The notes under the pieces are model-generated. The model saw only the letters and a program-made list of their open reading frames with translations. It was not told where the DNA came from and did not search any database. Shown one piece after another: positions 39,173-50,434 of a stretch of DNA of 64,000 nt. Every line of letters begins with the position of its first letter. Positions within the stretch are counted from its first letter, which is position 1. This DNA is from Molanna angustata. Lineage: Eukaryota; Arthropoda; Insecta; Trichoptera; Molannidae. The stretch covers positions 14,307,773 to 14,371,772 of the forward strand of contig OY754973.1 in the NCBI GenBank assembly GCA_963576475.1, given 5' to 3'. Made by a program: the position numbers and the translations under genes.

Positions 39173-42109
39173 ATGATTCAAAATATCGATATAGATTTGG
39201 TATCGATTGATACTAAACTCATCAACCATGTTAATGACTGCAAAGATTTTTTCACAAGCAACTACGCGTTAAAAATATTAAATCTCAATATACGCAGTAT
39301 TGAGAAAAATCATGATGAACTGTTACTTTTTCTTGAAGACTCACATGTAAAATTTGACGTTATCATAGCTACTGAAGCATGGACAAATCAATATATTATT
39401 CCAAGAGCTATCAGTGGGTTCCAAATGTTCAGATCTAATATATCCTTCAATAAGGCAGATGGTGTGGTCGTGTATGTTAAAGAATACTTAAATCCTAGAT
39501 TAATTGAATGTGAAGTGACCGATGCAAACTGTGTGCAAATAATAATCGATAATTCTTTTTCAATCTTTGGTGTCTATAGGTCGCCTCATATTGTGAATAC
39601 TAAACCTTTCATAACATCACTTTCTGACTTAATCAAACAAAATTCTAAGTATCAACATATAGTTTTAGCCGGTGATATAAATATAAACACAATTGGATCG
39701 AAACACTATCAGTCACTTGAGTACGAATGTGCATTGGCTGAACTAGGACTATTGTCTGCTATAAATCTACCGACGAGAGAAACCAACATCTCTCACTCGT
39801 GTCTTGATCACATTTATGTTAAATCCAACTTAGCAGTTGTTGCAGCAGTGGTGAAATCTACCATAACAGATTACTATAGCACTATCTGTGGCCTTGTTAA
39901 GAAAGAAAACACACACGCTAAAGACAAAACTCCAAGTAAATCAATAAAATTTACAAATGTCAATAAACTAATGGATGCTCTTACAAAAACAGATTGGTCA
40001 GACGTATTAAATGAAACATGCACAAACTCTGCACTGAAAATTTTTATGTTGATCTTAGAAAAACATTTGTTAGAAAGTACAGAAATTAAAGCTAAAAAGC
40101 CCAAGTTATTACCTATTAAACCATGGATGAATGAATCTATTCTAAGTTGTGTCAGAAAAAGAGATATATTACATCTAGAGGTTAAAAAATATCCTCATAA
40201 TAAATCTTTCTATCAATATTATATTAAATACAGAAATATATGTAATAAAATCATAAAACACCATAAAGAAAAATATTACAAATCAATTTTACAAAAAGAT
40301 CATTCTTCAAAAACTGCCTGGAAGATAGTGATAGCTATTAAATCAATTGCTATAAGCGATTCTCTGATTCATGGAGATAAACCAATTGCTGACTGTATGA
40401 ATGAACATTTTGCAGGTATAGGTAATAAACTAGCTACTGAATTATTCTCTAAATCACAGAAAACTGAACAAGAGATTCTTAAAAATTATGAACGGAAAAA
40501 ATATACGCACGCAAAGTTTAAATTAATGAACATAACCAAAGATGACACCATTAAGTATATTGAAGATATTCGTACAGATAATTCTAAGGGATACGATAAA
40601 ATACAAGCCAAAATAATAAAATCAGTAAAAAATCAAATCGCTGAACCATTAACTCATATTCTAAATTGTAGCTTATCACATGGTGAGTTTCCTGAGGCGT
40701 TCAAATGTGCTAGGGTAATCCCACTTTATAAAGGAGGTGACCATAAAAATCCCAACAACTATAGGCCAATATCCATTTTGAGTGTTTTATCAAAAATATT
40801 TGAAAAATGTGTCAGCCTTCAACTTACAAAACATCTAGAAACGCTCAATATTCTTGCAGAAAATCAATATGGTTTTAGAAAAAATAAGGGTACGGACGAA
40901 GCTCTTCTGTCAATAATCAAAGATATTGCTAGTAACATTGATAGAAATAGAAAAACCATAGCAATATTTTTAGACTTAGCCAAAGCTTTTGACACGGTTT
41001 CTCATAAACTTTTATTAAAAAAGTTAGAAAACGTGGGAATTCATGGAACAGAATTAAAATTCTTCAAAGAATATATTGAAAAACGATCCCAGTTTGTACA
41101 AATTGGAACCACAACCAGTGACATAAAGCAAATAAATTATGGCGTTCCTCAAGGTAGTACCCTTGGACCACTTTTATTTTTAATTTACATAAATGATCTC
41201 TGTTTTCTTAAAATTGGAGGAAAAATTATTACTTTTGCAGATGACACTGCACTACTTTTCAATAGTGACACATGGGAAAAAGCGTACGTATTGGCAGAAA
41301 AGGGAGTCAATATAGTAAAATCATGGCTAGATAACAGTGTCTTATCTCTTAATATAAAAAAAACTAAATTTATGACCTTCAGTATTGACACACGAGGACA
41401 ACCTTTGGATCAACATTCTATTACAGTTCACAATTGCTACAAAAATTTCTGTCAATGTACCCCCCTGGAAAAATGTAACGAGATCAAGTATCTAGGAGTT
41501 GTTGTTGACAATAACTTAAATTGGAAAAAGCATATTGAGGAATGTTCCATAAAAATTCGAAAACTAATCTATCTATTTTTACGTATTCGCAATGTTTTTA
41601 AAATAGATGACCTTAAGTTCATCTATTATGCAGTTGCTCAATCTATACTATGTTATGGCATCATAGTTTGGGGAGGAACGTATAAAACCGCACTAAGTCC
41701 CATTGAAATAGCCCAGAAGAGTATCATTCGAGTTATTAATAAAAAACCTTTTAGATATCCGTCTAATTCATTATTTTTTGAATTTGAAGTTTTAGATATT
41801 CGTCAGCTATACCTCAAGAAATTAATCATTTACTCACATAAGCTCAATATAACACAATATACTCGAGTTGAAAATTCCTACAATATTAGACACAGACTTT
41901 TACCCATCCCCAGAGCTCATACCACGTTTGCTCAAAAACATTTTGATTTTATTTTGCCTCGTATTTTAAACATATTTACAAAAGAATTGATTGGTTCTGA
42001 GATATATAATATAAAATCACTAAGTGCTATGAAAAATAAACTATCTTCTTGGATTCTCAACAAAGGTAGAATGAACATTGAAGATATATTTTTTAAAATT
42101 ATGAAATGA
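39173..42109 (+). CDS. CR1-like LINE ORF2, full-length frame with altered endonuclease His
   Basis: 978 codons, uninterrupted, about the full size for CR1-type ORF2. APE endonuclease: LNLNIRSIEKNHDE, ATEAWTNQ, YRSPH, LAGDININ, SCLDHIYVKS. The last block reads ITDYYST, where the family has a catalytic S/T-D-H; codon 234 is TAC (39872-39874) instead of a His codon. Reverse transcriptase: NNYRPISILSVLSK, NQYGFRKNKGTDEA, FLDLAKAFDTVSH, YGVPQGSTLGPLLFLIYIND, ITFADDTALLF, then KYLGVVVDNNLNWKK. No ORF1 precedes it, so the element is truncated just before ORF2. The 3' end is AAATAAATAAATAAATAAA near 42450. It is antisense to spaetzle in the same intron as 36440-38057. Confidence 0.9.
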   Translation: MIQNIDIDLVSIDTKLINHVNDCKDFFTSNYALKILNLNIRSIEKNHDELLLFLEDSHVKFDVIIATEAWTNQYIIPRAISGFQMFRSNISFNKADGVVVYVKEYLNPRLIECEVTDANCVQIIIDNSFSIFGVYRSPHIVNTKPFITSLSDLIKQNSKYQHIVLAGDININTIGSKHYQSLEYECALAELGLLSAINLPTRETNISHSCLDHIYVKSNLAVVAAVVKSTITDYYSTICGLVKKENTHAKDKTPSKSIKFTNVNKLMDALTKTDWSDVLNETCTNSALKIFMLILEKHLLESTEIKAKKPKLLPIKPWMNESILSCVRKRDILHLEVKKYPHNKSFYQYYIKYRNICNKIIKHHKEKYYKSILQKDHSSKTAWKIVIAIKSIAISDSLIHGDKPIADCMNEHFAGIGNKLATELFSKSQKTEQEILKNYERKKYTHAKFKLMNITKDDTIKYIEDIRTDNSKGYDKIQAKIIKSVKNQIAEPLTHILNCSLSHGEFPEAFKCARVIPLYKGGDHKNPNNYRPISILSVLSKIFEKCVSLQLTKHLETLNILAENQYGFRKNKGTDEALLSIIKDIASNIDRNRKTIAIFLDLAKAFDTVSHKLLLKKLENVGIHGTELKFFKEYIEKRSQFVQIGTTTSDIKQINYGVPQGSTLGPLLFLIYINDLCFLKIGGKIITFADDTALLFNSDTWEKAYVLAEKGVNIVKSWLDNSVLSLNIKKTKFMTFSIDTRGQPLDQHSITVHNCYKNFCQCTPLEKCNEIKYLGVVVDNNLNWKKHIEECSIKIRKLIYLFLRIRNVFKIDDLKFIYYAVAQSILCYGIIVWGGTYKTALSPIEIAQKSIIRVINKKPFRYPSNSLFFEFEVLDIRQLYLKKLIIYSHKLNITQYTRVENSYNIRHRLLPIPRAHTTFAQKHFDFILPRILNIFTKELIGSEIYNIKSLSAMKNKLSSWILNKGRMNIEDIFFKIMK

Positions 42110-42600
42110 TTATAAAACCGTGATGTTATAGCTTATATTATAATTTGTATTTTTGATTTTTTTTATATGTTATAATTATATATTAGACATAAATGGGTTA
42201 CATAAGTAAAGACTGTGTCAGTTAAAATGAATTGTAAAGCTATTCCGACACAAGCACTGCTTAGTGGAATAGTTCTTATCCACTGGATGTTGGTACTGAT
42301 AGATTGTATTCATTTTGTCAGTGCCAACATGTTATACTAAATTGTCAATTTTTAAAAATTTTTTTTTTTGTTCTATGTTTCACTGTCGTATTGTTGTAAT
42401 TTTTTATGTATGGTTATTGTGGATTTAAATAAATAAATAAATAAAAAAAATAAATTTATCTTTAATTATCTCAAAACAAACCTTGAGAGTGTTTGTGGCT
42501 GTGCACAGAACAGCTCTTGCTTCCAGGATAAAAAAAGTGGTGTTTATTATCTATGGTTTATTGAAAGTAATCAGATGATTATTATAATGATGTTATTTAC

Positions 42601-42901
42601 CTCTCTTACCTCTTGCATCCAGGGAACCTCGACCGTTGTTTAAGATCTTCGGGCTACCCAGGTTGGTCCGTGTCTTCGTGGGAGCATTTCCGTTGATTCC
42701 AGCTCTGAGCATTCTCTCATCGAAACTGTTCCTCCGACGATGAACCTCTTCCCTCGGCCCGATGCTCGCGTTCCGAGACGAAGGTATGTTATGAGATCTG
42801 GCAGGTCTGCTCTGGATGTACCCGTCAAGACTACTCGCGCCGTTGCGATTCAATCTTGAGTCATGTTTTTGCGGTCTTGAATCTGTTTGTGTATATAGTG
42901 C
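42601..42901 (-). CDS. spz: Spaetzle-like cytokine, N-terminal pro-region exon
   Basis: Reads ALYTQTDSRPQKHDSRLNRN through SRPARSHNIPSSRNASIG and RRRNSFDERMLRAG to SLDARG, a polar Arg/Asn/Ser-rich pro-region. The acceptor is TTTTTTTCAG with phase 0. Two donors 9 bp apart are both in phase: ending the exon at 42610 (AGAG|GTAAGA) gives DARG-TEG, ending it at 42601 (AGAG|GTAAAT) gives DARGKRG-TEG. The exon was joined because its phase and the pro-region character fit. It carries no family motif of its own, so it is less certain than the others. A signal-peptide exon should lie upstream (higher coordinates); I could not identify it. Confidence 0.7.
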
Positions 42902-42971
42902 CTGAAAAAAAAAACATTGCACTTAAAAATTAATGTATCTATGTTATTTTGACACGAATAAAGAACTCTAA

Positions 42972-44577
42972 CGCGACGTCCTACGTAGGTGATCCAAAGC
43001 GAATGCGAAGCGGCGCGGCGCGGCGCGAAAATAACAAACAGTCGGTAGGTAACTATGGAAGTGTCCTACGTTACCGACCGCGAGTTGGTTTCGATGCGAA
43101 CGCGATCAGTTGGTTTGATATTTTCGCGCGAATTGATAGCGGTGCCATTGTTTTTTGACATCCCATATTATGGGACAAAAGAATTAAACAAGTAAACACA
43201 TTTATTTATTATTGCTATTTTACCTACAATAGGATGTTGTTCAAAACACACGAAGTTTTCTCTCGCTTGCACGAATGTCAAATTTTGATATGTTTCCTGG
43301 AAAGATGTAAATTCAGTCTCATTTATTAATTCAAGATCACGTAATTCTTCATACAAATTGTGATATCCCCCCATAAATATGCCTCTCTAAGTACACAATA
43401 TTACGCTACGTCCTACGTAGGCGATTCAAGGCGAACACGATTGCGAAGCGATGCGGTGCGGATACAAGCGAATTCAATGCGATGCGGTGCGACGCGGCGT
43501 CTCTGTCCTACGTGTGCGCGAATCGTTCCCTCTGCCGCCAGCTACTTTCATGAATACGTACGTATATAAAATACTCAAGAAGTATGTTCGGCAGAGAAGT
43601 GAAACTAATATTGTGTACTTAGAGAGGCATATTTATGGGGGATATCACAATTTGTATGAAGAATTACGTGATCTTGAATTAATAAATGAGACTGAATTTA
43701 CATCTTTCCGGGAAACATATCAAAATTTGACATTCGTGCAAGCGAGAGAAAACTTTGTGTGTTTTGAATAACATCCTATTGTAAAATAGCAATAGTAAAT
43801 AAATGTGTTTACTTGTAGTCACATTTATTTTTGCCAAATCCTAAAATTCGCGGTTCGATAATAATATGGGACGTTCATGGACAGAAATTAAAATTTCTGT
43901 TTCTGACATGTCAAAAAACAATGGCGCCGCTATCAATTCGCGCGAAAATATCAAACCAACTGATCGCGTTTGCTTCGCATCGCGCCGCGCCGCATCGAAA
44001 CCAACTCGCGGTCGGTAACGTGGGACACTACCATAGTTACCGACTGTTTGTTATTTTCGTGCCTCGCCGCGCCGCTTCGCATTCGCTTTGAATCGCCTAC
44101 GTAGGACGTCGCGTTAGTTTTACTTCTCTGCCGTACATACTTCTTGAATATTTTATATACGTACATCCATTACAGTAGCTGGCGGCAGAGGAGAAAACTT
44201 TGTGTGTTCTGAACAACATCCTATTGTAAAATAGCAATAATAAATAAATGTGTTTACTTGTAGTCCCATTTATTTTTGCCAAATCCTAAAATTCGCGGTT
44301 CCATAATAATAATTATTTTTTCCCATAATACATGACGTTCATGGACAGAAATTAAAATTTCTATTTCTGACATGTCAAAAAACAATGGCACCGCTTTCAA
44401 TTCTCGCGAAAATGTTAAACCAACTGATCGCGTTCGCTTCGCATCGCGCCGCGCCGTATCGAAAAATACTCGCGGTCGGTAACGTAGGACACTTCCATAG
44501 TTGCCGACTGTTTGTTAATTTCGCGCGGCGCCGCGCCGCTTCGCATTCGCTTTGAATCGCCTACGTAGGACGTCGCG
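42972..44577 (-). mobile_element. PIF/Harbinger-like element with two inverted 'right' ends (outer copy)
   Basis: The left end starts CGCGACGTCCTACGTAGG (after TAA, 42969-42971) and the right end is its inverse (before TTA, 44578-44580). The arms are long (about 300-400 bp) inverted copies of the same terminal segment, including GCGAAGCGGCGCGGCGCGG-type GC-rich stretches and a GACATGTCAAAAAACAATGG block. The ORF fragment on the minus strand (43374 to 43168, GGYHNLYEELRDLELINET) resembles the N-terminus of Harbinger transposases. Its upstream part is at 44166-44117 (YVYKIFKKYVRQRSKT), split by the inner copy. The 44190-44577 end repeats the 3' part instead of the expected 5' part, so the element is a rearranged foldback. 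Confidence 0.65.
43414..44113 (+). mobile_element. PIF/Harbinger-like non-autonomous element (inner copy), TTA duplication
   Basis: Ends CGCTACGTCCTACGTAGG and CCTACGTAGGACGTCGCG, flanked by TTA at 43411-43413 and 44114-44116. Removing it and one TTA restores the outer element's frame around RQRSKT-N-IVYLERH, with the exact local sequence seen intact inside this copy (GAAACTAATATTGTGTAC). TWA duplications are characteristic of PIF/Harbinger. The frame 43552-43771 starts MNTYVYKILKKYV and ends FVCFE; it is a transposase N-terminus followed by a large deletion, so the copy cannot encode a working enzyme. Confidence 0.7.
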
Positions 44578-44584
44578 TTAGATA

Positions 44585-45545
44585 AATTGGAGCGTTTACA
44601 AAACACATGCGTTCGATATATTTTTAAATTGAAAAAAAAACAAATAACTACAAATCGGAATACCCGACTCTTTTAATATGGTTGCCTATCAGGAATCTAC
44701 ATACCTTCACACTTCTATACAAGGTCTTAAACACCAAACTCCAGTTTATCTACGAAATCGATTTCACTTCCTCTCAGAACACGAGTTGCCTCTTCGTTCA
44801 AATACTGAAAGAACGCTCAGTATCCCAGTACACAATATTTCCTTTTTCACATCTTTCTCCGTACAAGCAGCCCGACTTTGAATCACTTCCCATCGCAACT
44901 TCGAGTTTCATTAACACTTCCCGCCTTCAAAAGAAATCTGAGGAATCAGTTCCTTACACATAACACTTAAATTTGTCTTCTTATCCTATACTTGTCCCCT
45001 CCTCTCCTGTCCCCTCCGTTTCTTTGTTGTTTTTGTTTTACATACATACCATCACGCCATGTCCCTCACGGGGTAGGCAGAGAGAACCGAACGCCACATT
45101 TTTCTATCTTGACACACATTCATCGCCTCATCAACCTTCATACATCGTCTTATACACGTTCGTATGTTGTTCACGCTTCTTACATTTCCATCTTACAGAA
45201 TATCGTTTACATGGTCGTGCCATCCTTTTCTTGGGCGCCCCCGACCTCTTATTCCATTCCTGTTAGCTTTGTATATTTTCTTCGTCAGGCGTTCTTCATT
45301 CATTCTCCCCAAGTGGCCAAACCATCTCAATGTGTTAACTTTCATTCTGTTAATTACATCTAATTGTTTTTGTTTTACATGTATTTATATTTTCATTTTA
45401 TATTTTATTTATATAAATTGTTGGTACGTATCATTAAAACAATTTGCTTCACCAAATGAATATGGTTGGTTGGAATATATTGCCATTTGGCAATAAGCCC
45501 GCCATTGTGCACATGTGCTCAAAATTTTTTAAATAAATAAAATTA
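44585..45545 (+). pseudogene. LINE polymerase C-terminus and 3' UTR, split by another LINE
   Basis: DKLERLQNTCVRYIFKLK, IWLPIRNLHTFTLLYKVLNT, then after a shift PVYLRNRFHFLSEHELPLRS, TLSIPVHNISFF and SFSVQAARL: the post-palm region of a LINE polymerase. The body is interrupted at 45044-45380 and resumes with a 3' UTR ending GGCAATAAGCCCGCC and AAATAAATAAAA (45490-45545). The left side is cut by the PIF-like element at 44577. Confidence 0.7.
45044..45363 (-). pseudogene. LINE C-terminal fragment with perfect 17-bp target duplication
   Basis: The minus strand reads VINRMKVNTLRWFGHLGRMN, EERLTKKIYKANRNGIRGRG, RPRKGWHDHVNDIL, a stop, then RCMKVDEAMNVCQDRKMWRS and VLSAYP, the end of a LINE polymerase (LRWFGH..RM, GRGRPRK.W). 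TTGTTTTTGTTTTACAT flanks it on both sides (45027-45043 and 45364-45380), so it is a 5'-truncated insertion of 320 bp. Copies of the same family: 8173-8500 and about 58755-58855. Confidence 0.85.
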
Positions 45546-46465
45546 AATGTATAGAGTAATGTGAACCTAATCGTTTATAATATCTAAGTAATAAAATATT
45601 CTCACTTAGTCATGAAAGGCAAGTTGTAAAATCTATCGATGTAGTAAGAAACTCTATTTGAAAATGAAATTCGACATGTCACGACGCAAATCTCTATAGC
45701 AAAACGTTGTCTCTCATGAGAAAAACGGGACGATTATATACTTTATATATTTTTTACTCCCCACATCTATGGAATACTCAATTCAAAATCTTTATGAGGG
45801 CATACCAATTTCTCACAGTGTATCATGAAGAAGTGTTGAGAGTGCATAACAAAATTAAAGTTTACTTATTATGGTTTTATTATTTAGTCTCTTCGCAGGG
45901 TAACCGCTGGAAAAAACGGAACAACGGAGGAGTTCCCAAGTCGTTTAGTCATTATGCTTTTTTTTTTTTTATATCCAATCTATACTGCTACGGAGGTTTA
46001 TTCTTTTTGTGCTTTGAGTAGTTTCTTTCAAAAGCATTAGTTATATTTTGGTTTTTCATTGTTGAATTATCTATTTTATCTTCAATTTTATTGTTATTTA
46101 TTATTTTGAGTGCTTTTTATAAATTTCTTAGTAATTTTTAATGTATGTCTTCTCGTTCGATCTGAATTTTTGTAAATTAAAGATCAATGATTACATTATG
46201 TTCATTTTCATTTGGTGAAATTCGTTGATGTGATTCAGTGATTACCTATATTATAATACACTTCCTCAAAAGAATTAGCAGATCAATGAATTAGCAGAAA
46301 AGAATAATAGAACAAAATAAAATGCAACAAATGCATCATCTTTTGACTGGGAATGATTCACTCATCCAGATACTTAACATATCAAAGGATTAAGATCTGA
46401 GGATATCTCTATACTACCTATCAACCCTACTGATTCCCGAATATTTTATTTCTTTTAAATAAAAT
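45546..46465. other. AT-rich spacer, weak repeat similarity
   Basis: A stretch near 45750-46020 (CTCCCCACATCTATGGAATA, GTGTATCATGAAGAAG) resembles parts of 58180-58330, an unclassified interspersed repeat. No gene seen. Confidence 0.4.
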
Positions 46466-46628
46466 GAATATGTACTTGTTAAACAAGTACATGTACATCT
46501 TCCTACGTTTCCTAAAATAAACATAAATGCTTGTGCTATATGTGAACGAAATCGGTCGATGCAGGATTCGAACTCGCGACCACTGGATTGCTAGCTCAGC
46601 GCGCTAACCGCTCTGCCATCGACCCATC
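46466..46628 (-). mobile_element. tRNA-Thr-derived SINE, copy
   Basis: The minus strand opens GGGTCGATGGCAGAGCGG, has box B GAGTTCGAATCCTGC and closes CGACCGATTTCGTTCA. The body goes down to TTGTTTAACAAGTACATATTC-like sequence. It is the cleanest minus-strand copy of the family. Confidence 0.85.
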
Positions 46629-46664
46629 TAAATTATCTATATATTAACGTTTAAAAATTCTTTA

Positions 46665-47450
46665 ACGATTCTGCATGAATTCATTATTACCGTTTTTTGC
46701 ATTTTTATTATTAATTTTTAACAAAATATCTAAATTACGGCTATACGATTTTGGAATAATGCCAGTGGCTGAAATAATGAATGGTAATATTATTATTTTA
46801 CGAGAATGCCAAAGTCTTTTAATCTCGTTACATAAAGCGGTGTATTTTCTAATTTTTGACATCAAATGATTTTTATAATATTACTAGAATTTCGAATGGC
46901 TACGTCGCAAATATAAATATGTTACTTTTTTTAATTTATCATGTATTATTATTATATCGGGTCTGTTATGTTGAATGGACCGATCAGTTAATATTGTTTG
47001 ATTATATTGTTTTATAAATATTATTTAATAAAAATGAAATCGGTAACAACCATAAAATGAAATATTCATTATATGGTTTTATGATTAGCGCGTCAATTAA
47101 TTTATATTTAAGAGCTTAATTTTAATGAATTATTTTTGCTACTTGGTTGTGTCTTAATGTATATTTTGATTGCACGAGAGAAGAACAGCCCGATACTAGG
47201 TATATATGCTCGATTGTTTCCGGAAAAACCAAACATTTCCTACAACTGTCATCTACTACATTTGTGTTTTATTATATAGGTACTTTTGATAATTTATAGT
47301 TTTTATTACTCTGTCTATTTCTATGTTGTTCAATTTTTGTGCAATACACATTGTAGTTCTCAGGCGTGATGTCATTACTAACACAAGTGTCACATAGACT
47401 ATCAACGTTGAATGATTGAATTTCAAAGAGATCCCATCAAGCAAAATGTC
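46665..47450 (-). pseudogene. LINE C-terminal relic with PD-type nuclease-like region
   Basis: From high to low: DRVIKTINYQKYL, then a worn ETIDHI-like zinc region (47250-47170), LTDRSIQHNRPDI (about 46995-46955), and YTALCNEIKRLWHSRKIIIL with ISATGIIPKSY (46845-46740). The order RPDI, then an EI.R.W segment, then TGIIPK fits the C-terminus of LINEs with a restriction-like endonuclease. I am unsure of the clade. Many stops interrupt it. Confidence 0.6.
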
Positions 47451-49081
47451 TGTAATTGGAAGACGTGATTTGTTATAGTTTTCCGTAGTAAAAATCAGGT
47501 TTTATACTACTTATAACGCTTCATACTTACGTGTTCAAAAGCTGTAAGGTATCTCCGAAAACCATCAATAATCAGGATTTATATTATCCAATTGTTGTTA
47601 CCTGTTTTATCTTGTTACTTAATAAAACAGGCTTTTTACAATGACTTTAGTCTGGCATTCGCTGACTCTTGTTCTAAAAAGTATAGGAATATTATTCAAT
47701 CTGCACTAAAAGAAATTTAATACTAATATTCACTAACTCTTGTAGTGAAGAGAGTACAGTTTTTGTTAATATTTTAACGGAGAGTTAATGTTTGTGACAC
47801 ATTTCAAACAATTTAATTGATTATAAATCACATTGTTTAGACTACGCATGAGCTACTTTAAATGACCGGTTTTCAAAGCGACTGCTTCTTTCTCAGAACA
47901 AAATAAAATAGTTTAGTGTTGCCCAAGACCCAAATGTACCTAAACCAACACTTTAAATCAATATGTAAAGAGCCGAAATAAATAATTTATACAAATAAAA
48001 TAAAGGAAGTATCACAAGAAGGAAAAACGTCATATTTTATAGTCATCCATCGTCAGTTGGATCTCATGTGTTTCATGCAAATAGTTAAATAAAATAAGAT
48101 ATGAAAAAGTTTCATAAAATGAATGATCCAACTGTAGGAAATGCTATGATGTTGAATTTCCTCGAACCTTATTAATATTGCCATCTATCGTTCAACGTGG
48201 AAGTTTTTGTTACCTGTTTTGTACCTTATAATTATTTCGAGAATGTTCGGTAGATGCTGTTTTTGACGAAACATAAAATAATATAAATTAATTAAGTATG
48301 ATAAAAAATATATGAAACAAAAATTATCAATGCCAAATATATATTTATTGCATCACTATAAAATATTATATAACTGAAAGACACAAATTTTTACTCACGT
48401 CATCGACATAATAATCAGACAGAAAACTGTTTTAGTAGATATACATTATTTATTTTTGTAGGATAAAATAATTTCGAGAATATTCGGTAGATGCTGCATT
48501 GAATAAGTTATAATATATTTTATTTCGTACCGTTTTTATCTACACATACGAAATAATAATAATAATTAATAATGCAGAATTGTAAATTAATAAAAATTAA
48601 ATCAAATTTATCTATTCCATTACTTCATAAATGCAGTCATATTATTATGATTGTATCAAAATGACCACAAAGGCATAGCTCATGCGTAGTAAACGATACA
48701 TTTTTACATCTACCTAAAATGCACCTTAATATCAACAAATAAAAAATAACTAATGCTTTCAATAAAAACTTAAGTAGGTACCTAGCGATAAAAACATGAA
48801 TATGAAAGATAAAAATGTGTGAAAAACATTTGACGGTAGTCTTAGAATTCAAATACTTGACTCCTAATCCACGTGTTTGGTTCAATTTACGATCATTGTT
48901 ATTTTAATTATCCATAGATGTTCTTCAATTTCCAATTCTGTAAACGCATTTAAACTTTAATCACATGGCAAATTCATTAACTGTATGTATTTACTGCTAT
49001 GTCAAAGATTAAATAAAATAGAATTCTGTTTTCATTTATTATTAAGAGATGCTTTCATTTTTTTCATTCAATATTTTCATT
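47451..49081. other. AT-rich spacer with family A terminal scraps
   Basis: At 48053-48075 CGTCAGTTGGATCTCATG and at 48124-48137 GATCCAACTGTAGG are right- and left-end scraps of family A facing each other. Otherwise nothing recognised. Confidence 0.5.
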
Positions 49082-49620
49082 CCAACTTTAGATTCGTTCA
49101 AGAAAATTCATTTCATTTAACGAATCGACAGTATTCATCCAAGATACGCGAGATTTGTATGCCAGGTCTATATTTTTCATGTTGTTTTCAACTTTGAAGT
49201 AAAAAAACACCAACTTAGAGGCTTCGCAGCATATATTTTCTAAACATGGATTAACTCAGAATTCGAAGTAGAACATTTATTGTGTCTGTGTGTTTCCCTT
49301 ATAACTTTTGATCCGCTTAATACACAGAGCCAAAAATTTCAGACAATATAAATAGTTATAGGCCTACAAAACTTTTATACCCAGAATTTAAGATTATGGT
49401 TTCAGTCGGGGTTAACTTAATTTTTCCAAATATACTTATCAAAAACTATAAAAATTAGAATGCCGAAAATTTGTCTTAATATAGACAAATAAAATATATC
49501 AAACGTGATTTTATGAAAAAGTTCCAGTGTTTCTCAATTTTTTTACTAAGTAAAACATTTTATTGTGAAAAATTTATGTGTTTAACAATCTATATTTCCA
49601 TTTCTTTTTTATAAAAAGAA
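49082..49620 (+). mobile_element. TIR element family A, partial copy
   Basis: AACTTTAGATTCGTTCAAG, then CACCAACTTAGAGGCTTCG, ATAACTTTTGATCCGCTTA and GGCCTACAAAACTTTTATAC follow copy 1. The right half is missing after about 49620. Confidence 0.65.
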
Positions 49621-50004
49621 ATGGAAATATCAAATAAATTAATAATTACATTTCACCTTAATGAATAAATATAACAGTATTCTATTCATGTTCATTTGAA
49701 TAAAAAAGGTTATAATAGGTATGTGTGTGTATCTACTTATTTGAATCTGAAGGATATCAATTTTTCCTCACAATCAATCAAGTAGGTATTTATGTAGATC
49801 AAACATTTGTGATAACCTAATCAAAGCATTCTTTTCTAATTATATTTATATCAAAATGTTTTTGGGCAACTAACAGACATAGTGCCTATGTCAAATATTT
49901 AATTTTATACGTACCCAATAACAAGTTGCTACATTCATAATTATATAGATTTGTTCTTGAATAATTCATAACTATTACAAGGCTAATCAAAAATATACAT
50001 TAAG
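49621..50004. other. Spacer with a SINE tail in reverse (49880-49940)
   Basis: GGGCAACTAACAGACATAG and CCCAATAACAAGTTGC, read on the minus strand, match the tail of the SINE at 30038-30292. Confidence 0.5.
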
Positions 50005-50009
50005 TAAAA

Positions 50010-50115
50010 TCAGATCATATCCTGGGCCAATGTTCCGGGTTCGATTCCCGGTGGTCACGGTTTTTTTGTGTTTTCAGTCTCAAGTGTCGTAACTCAGTTG
50101 TTTATTGCAGTTGAT
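50010..50115 (+). mobile_element. tRNA-derived SINE, third family, 5'-truncated
   Basis: TATCCTGGGCCAATGTTCC, GGGTTCGATTCCCGG (box B) and GTGTTTTCAGTCTCAAGTG correspond to 30060-30140. Confidence 0.6.
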
Positions 50116-50434
50116 TATGTTATGCACAAAAATAATACCTACATCAAATTAAACACCAAACATGTGAAGGCCTTTTTTATAATTTTGATGTACCTAATAA
50201 TTTAAAGAACTTTAATATAATGAAACATACATTGATTGTACGTAGATATTTCAATACAATATACCAATTGATTTAGCTACTAATTGCATATAACACATGT
50301 GATCCGACGGTTGATAGTGACAGTATGTATAGTTTTAATATTAAAGATATTTTATTTAATAAATTTAATATTGCATCTTCTCGAAATTGTTGAAACTTGA
50401 CCCGTAAAAGTTGTATATAACCTCTAGAGTGCAT

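Noticed and set aside
42593..42922. A separate 109-residue gene starting MQCFFFQALYTQ
   Set aside because: The first residues come from the intron's polypyrimidine tract and the last ones from the intron after the donor; it is better explained as a spaetzle exon.
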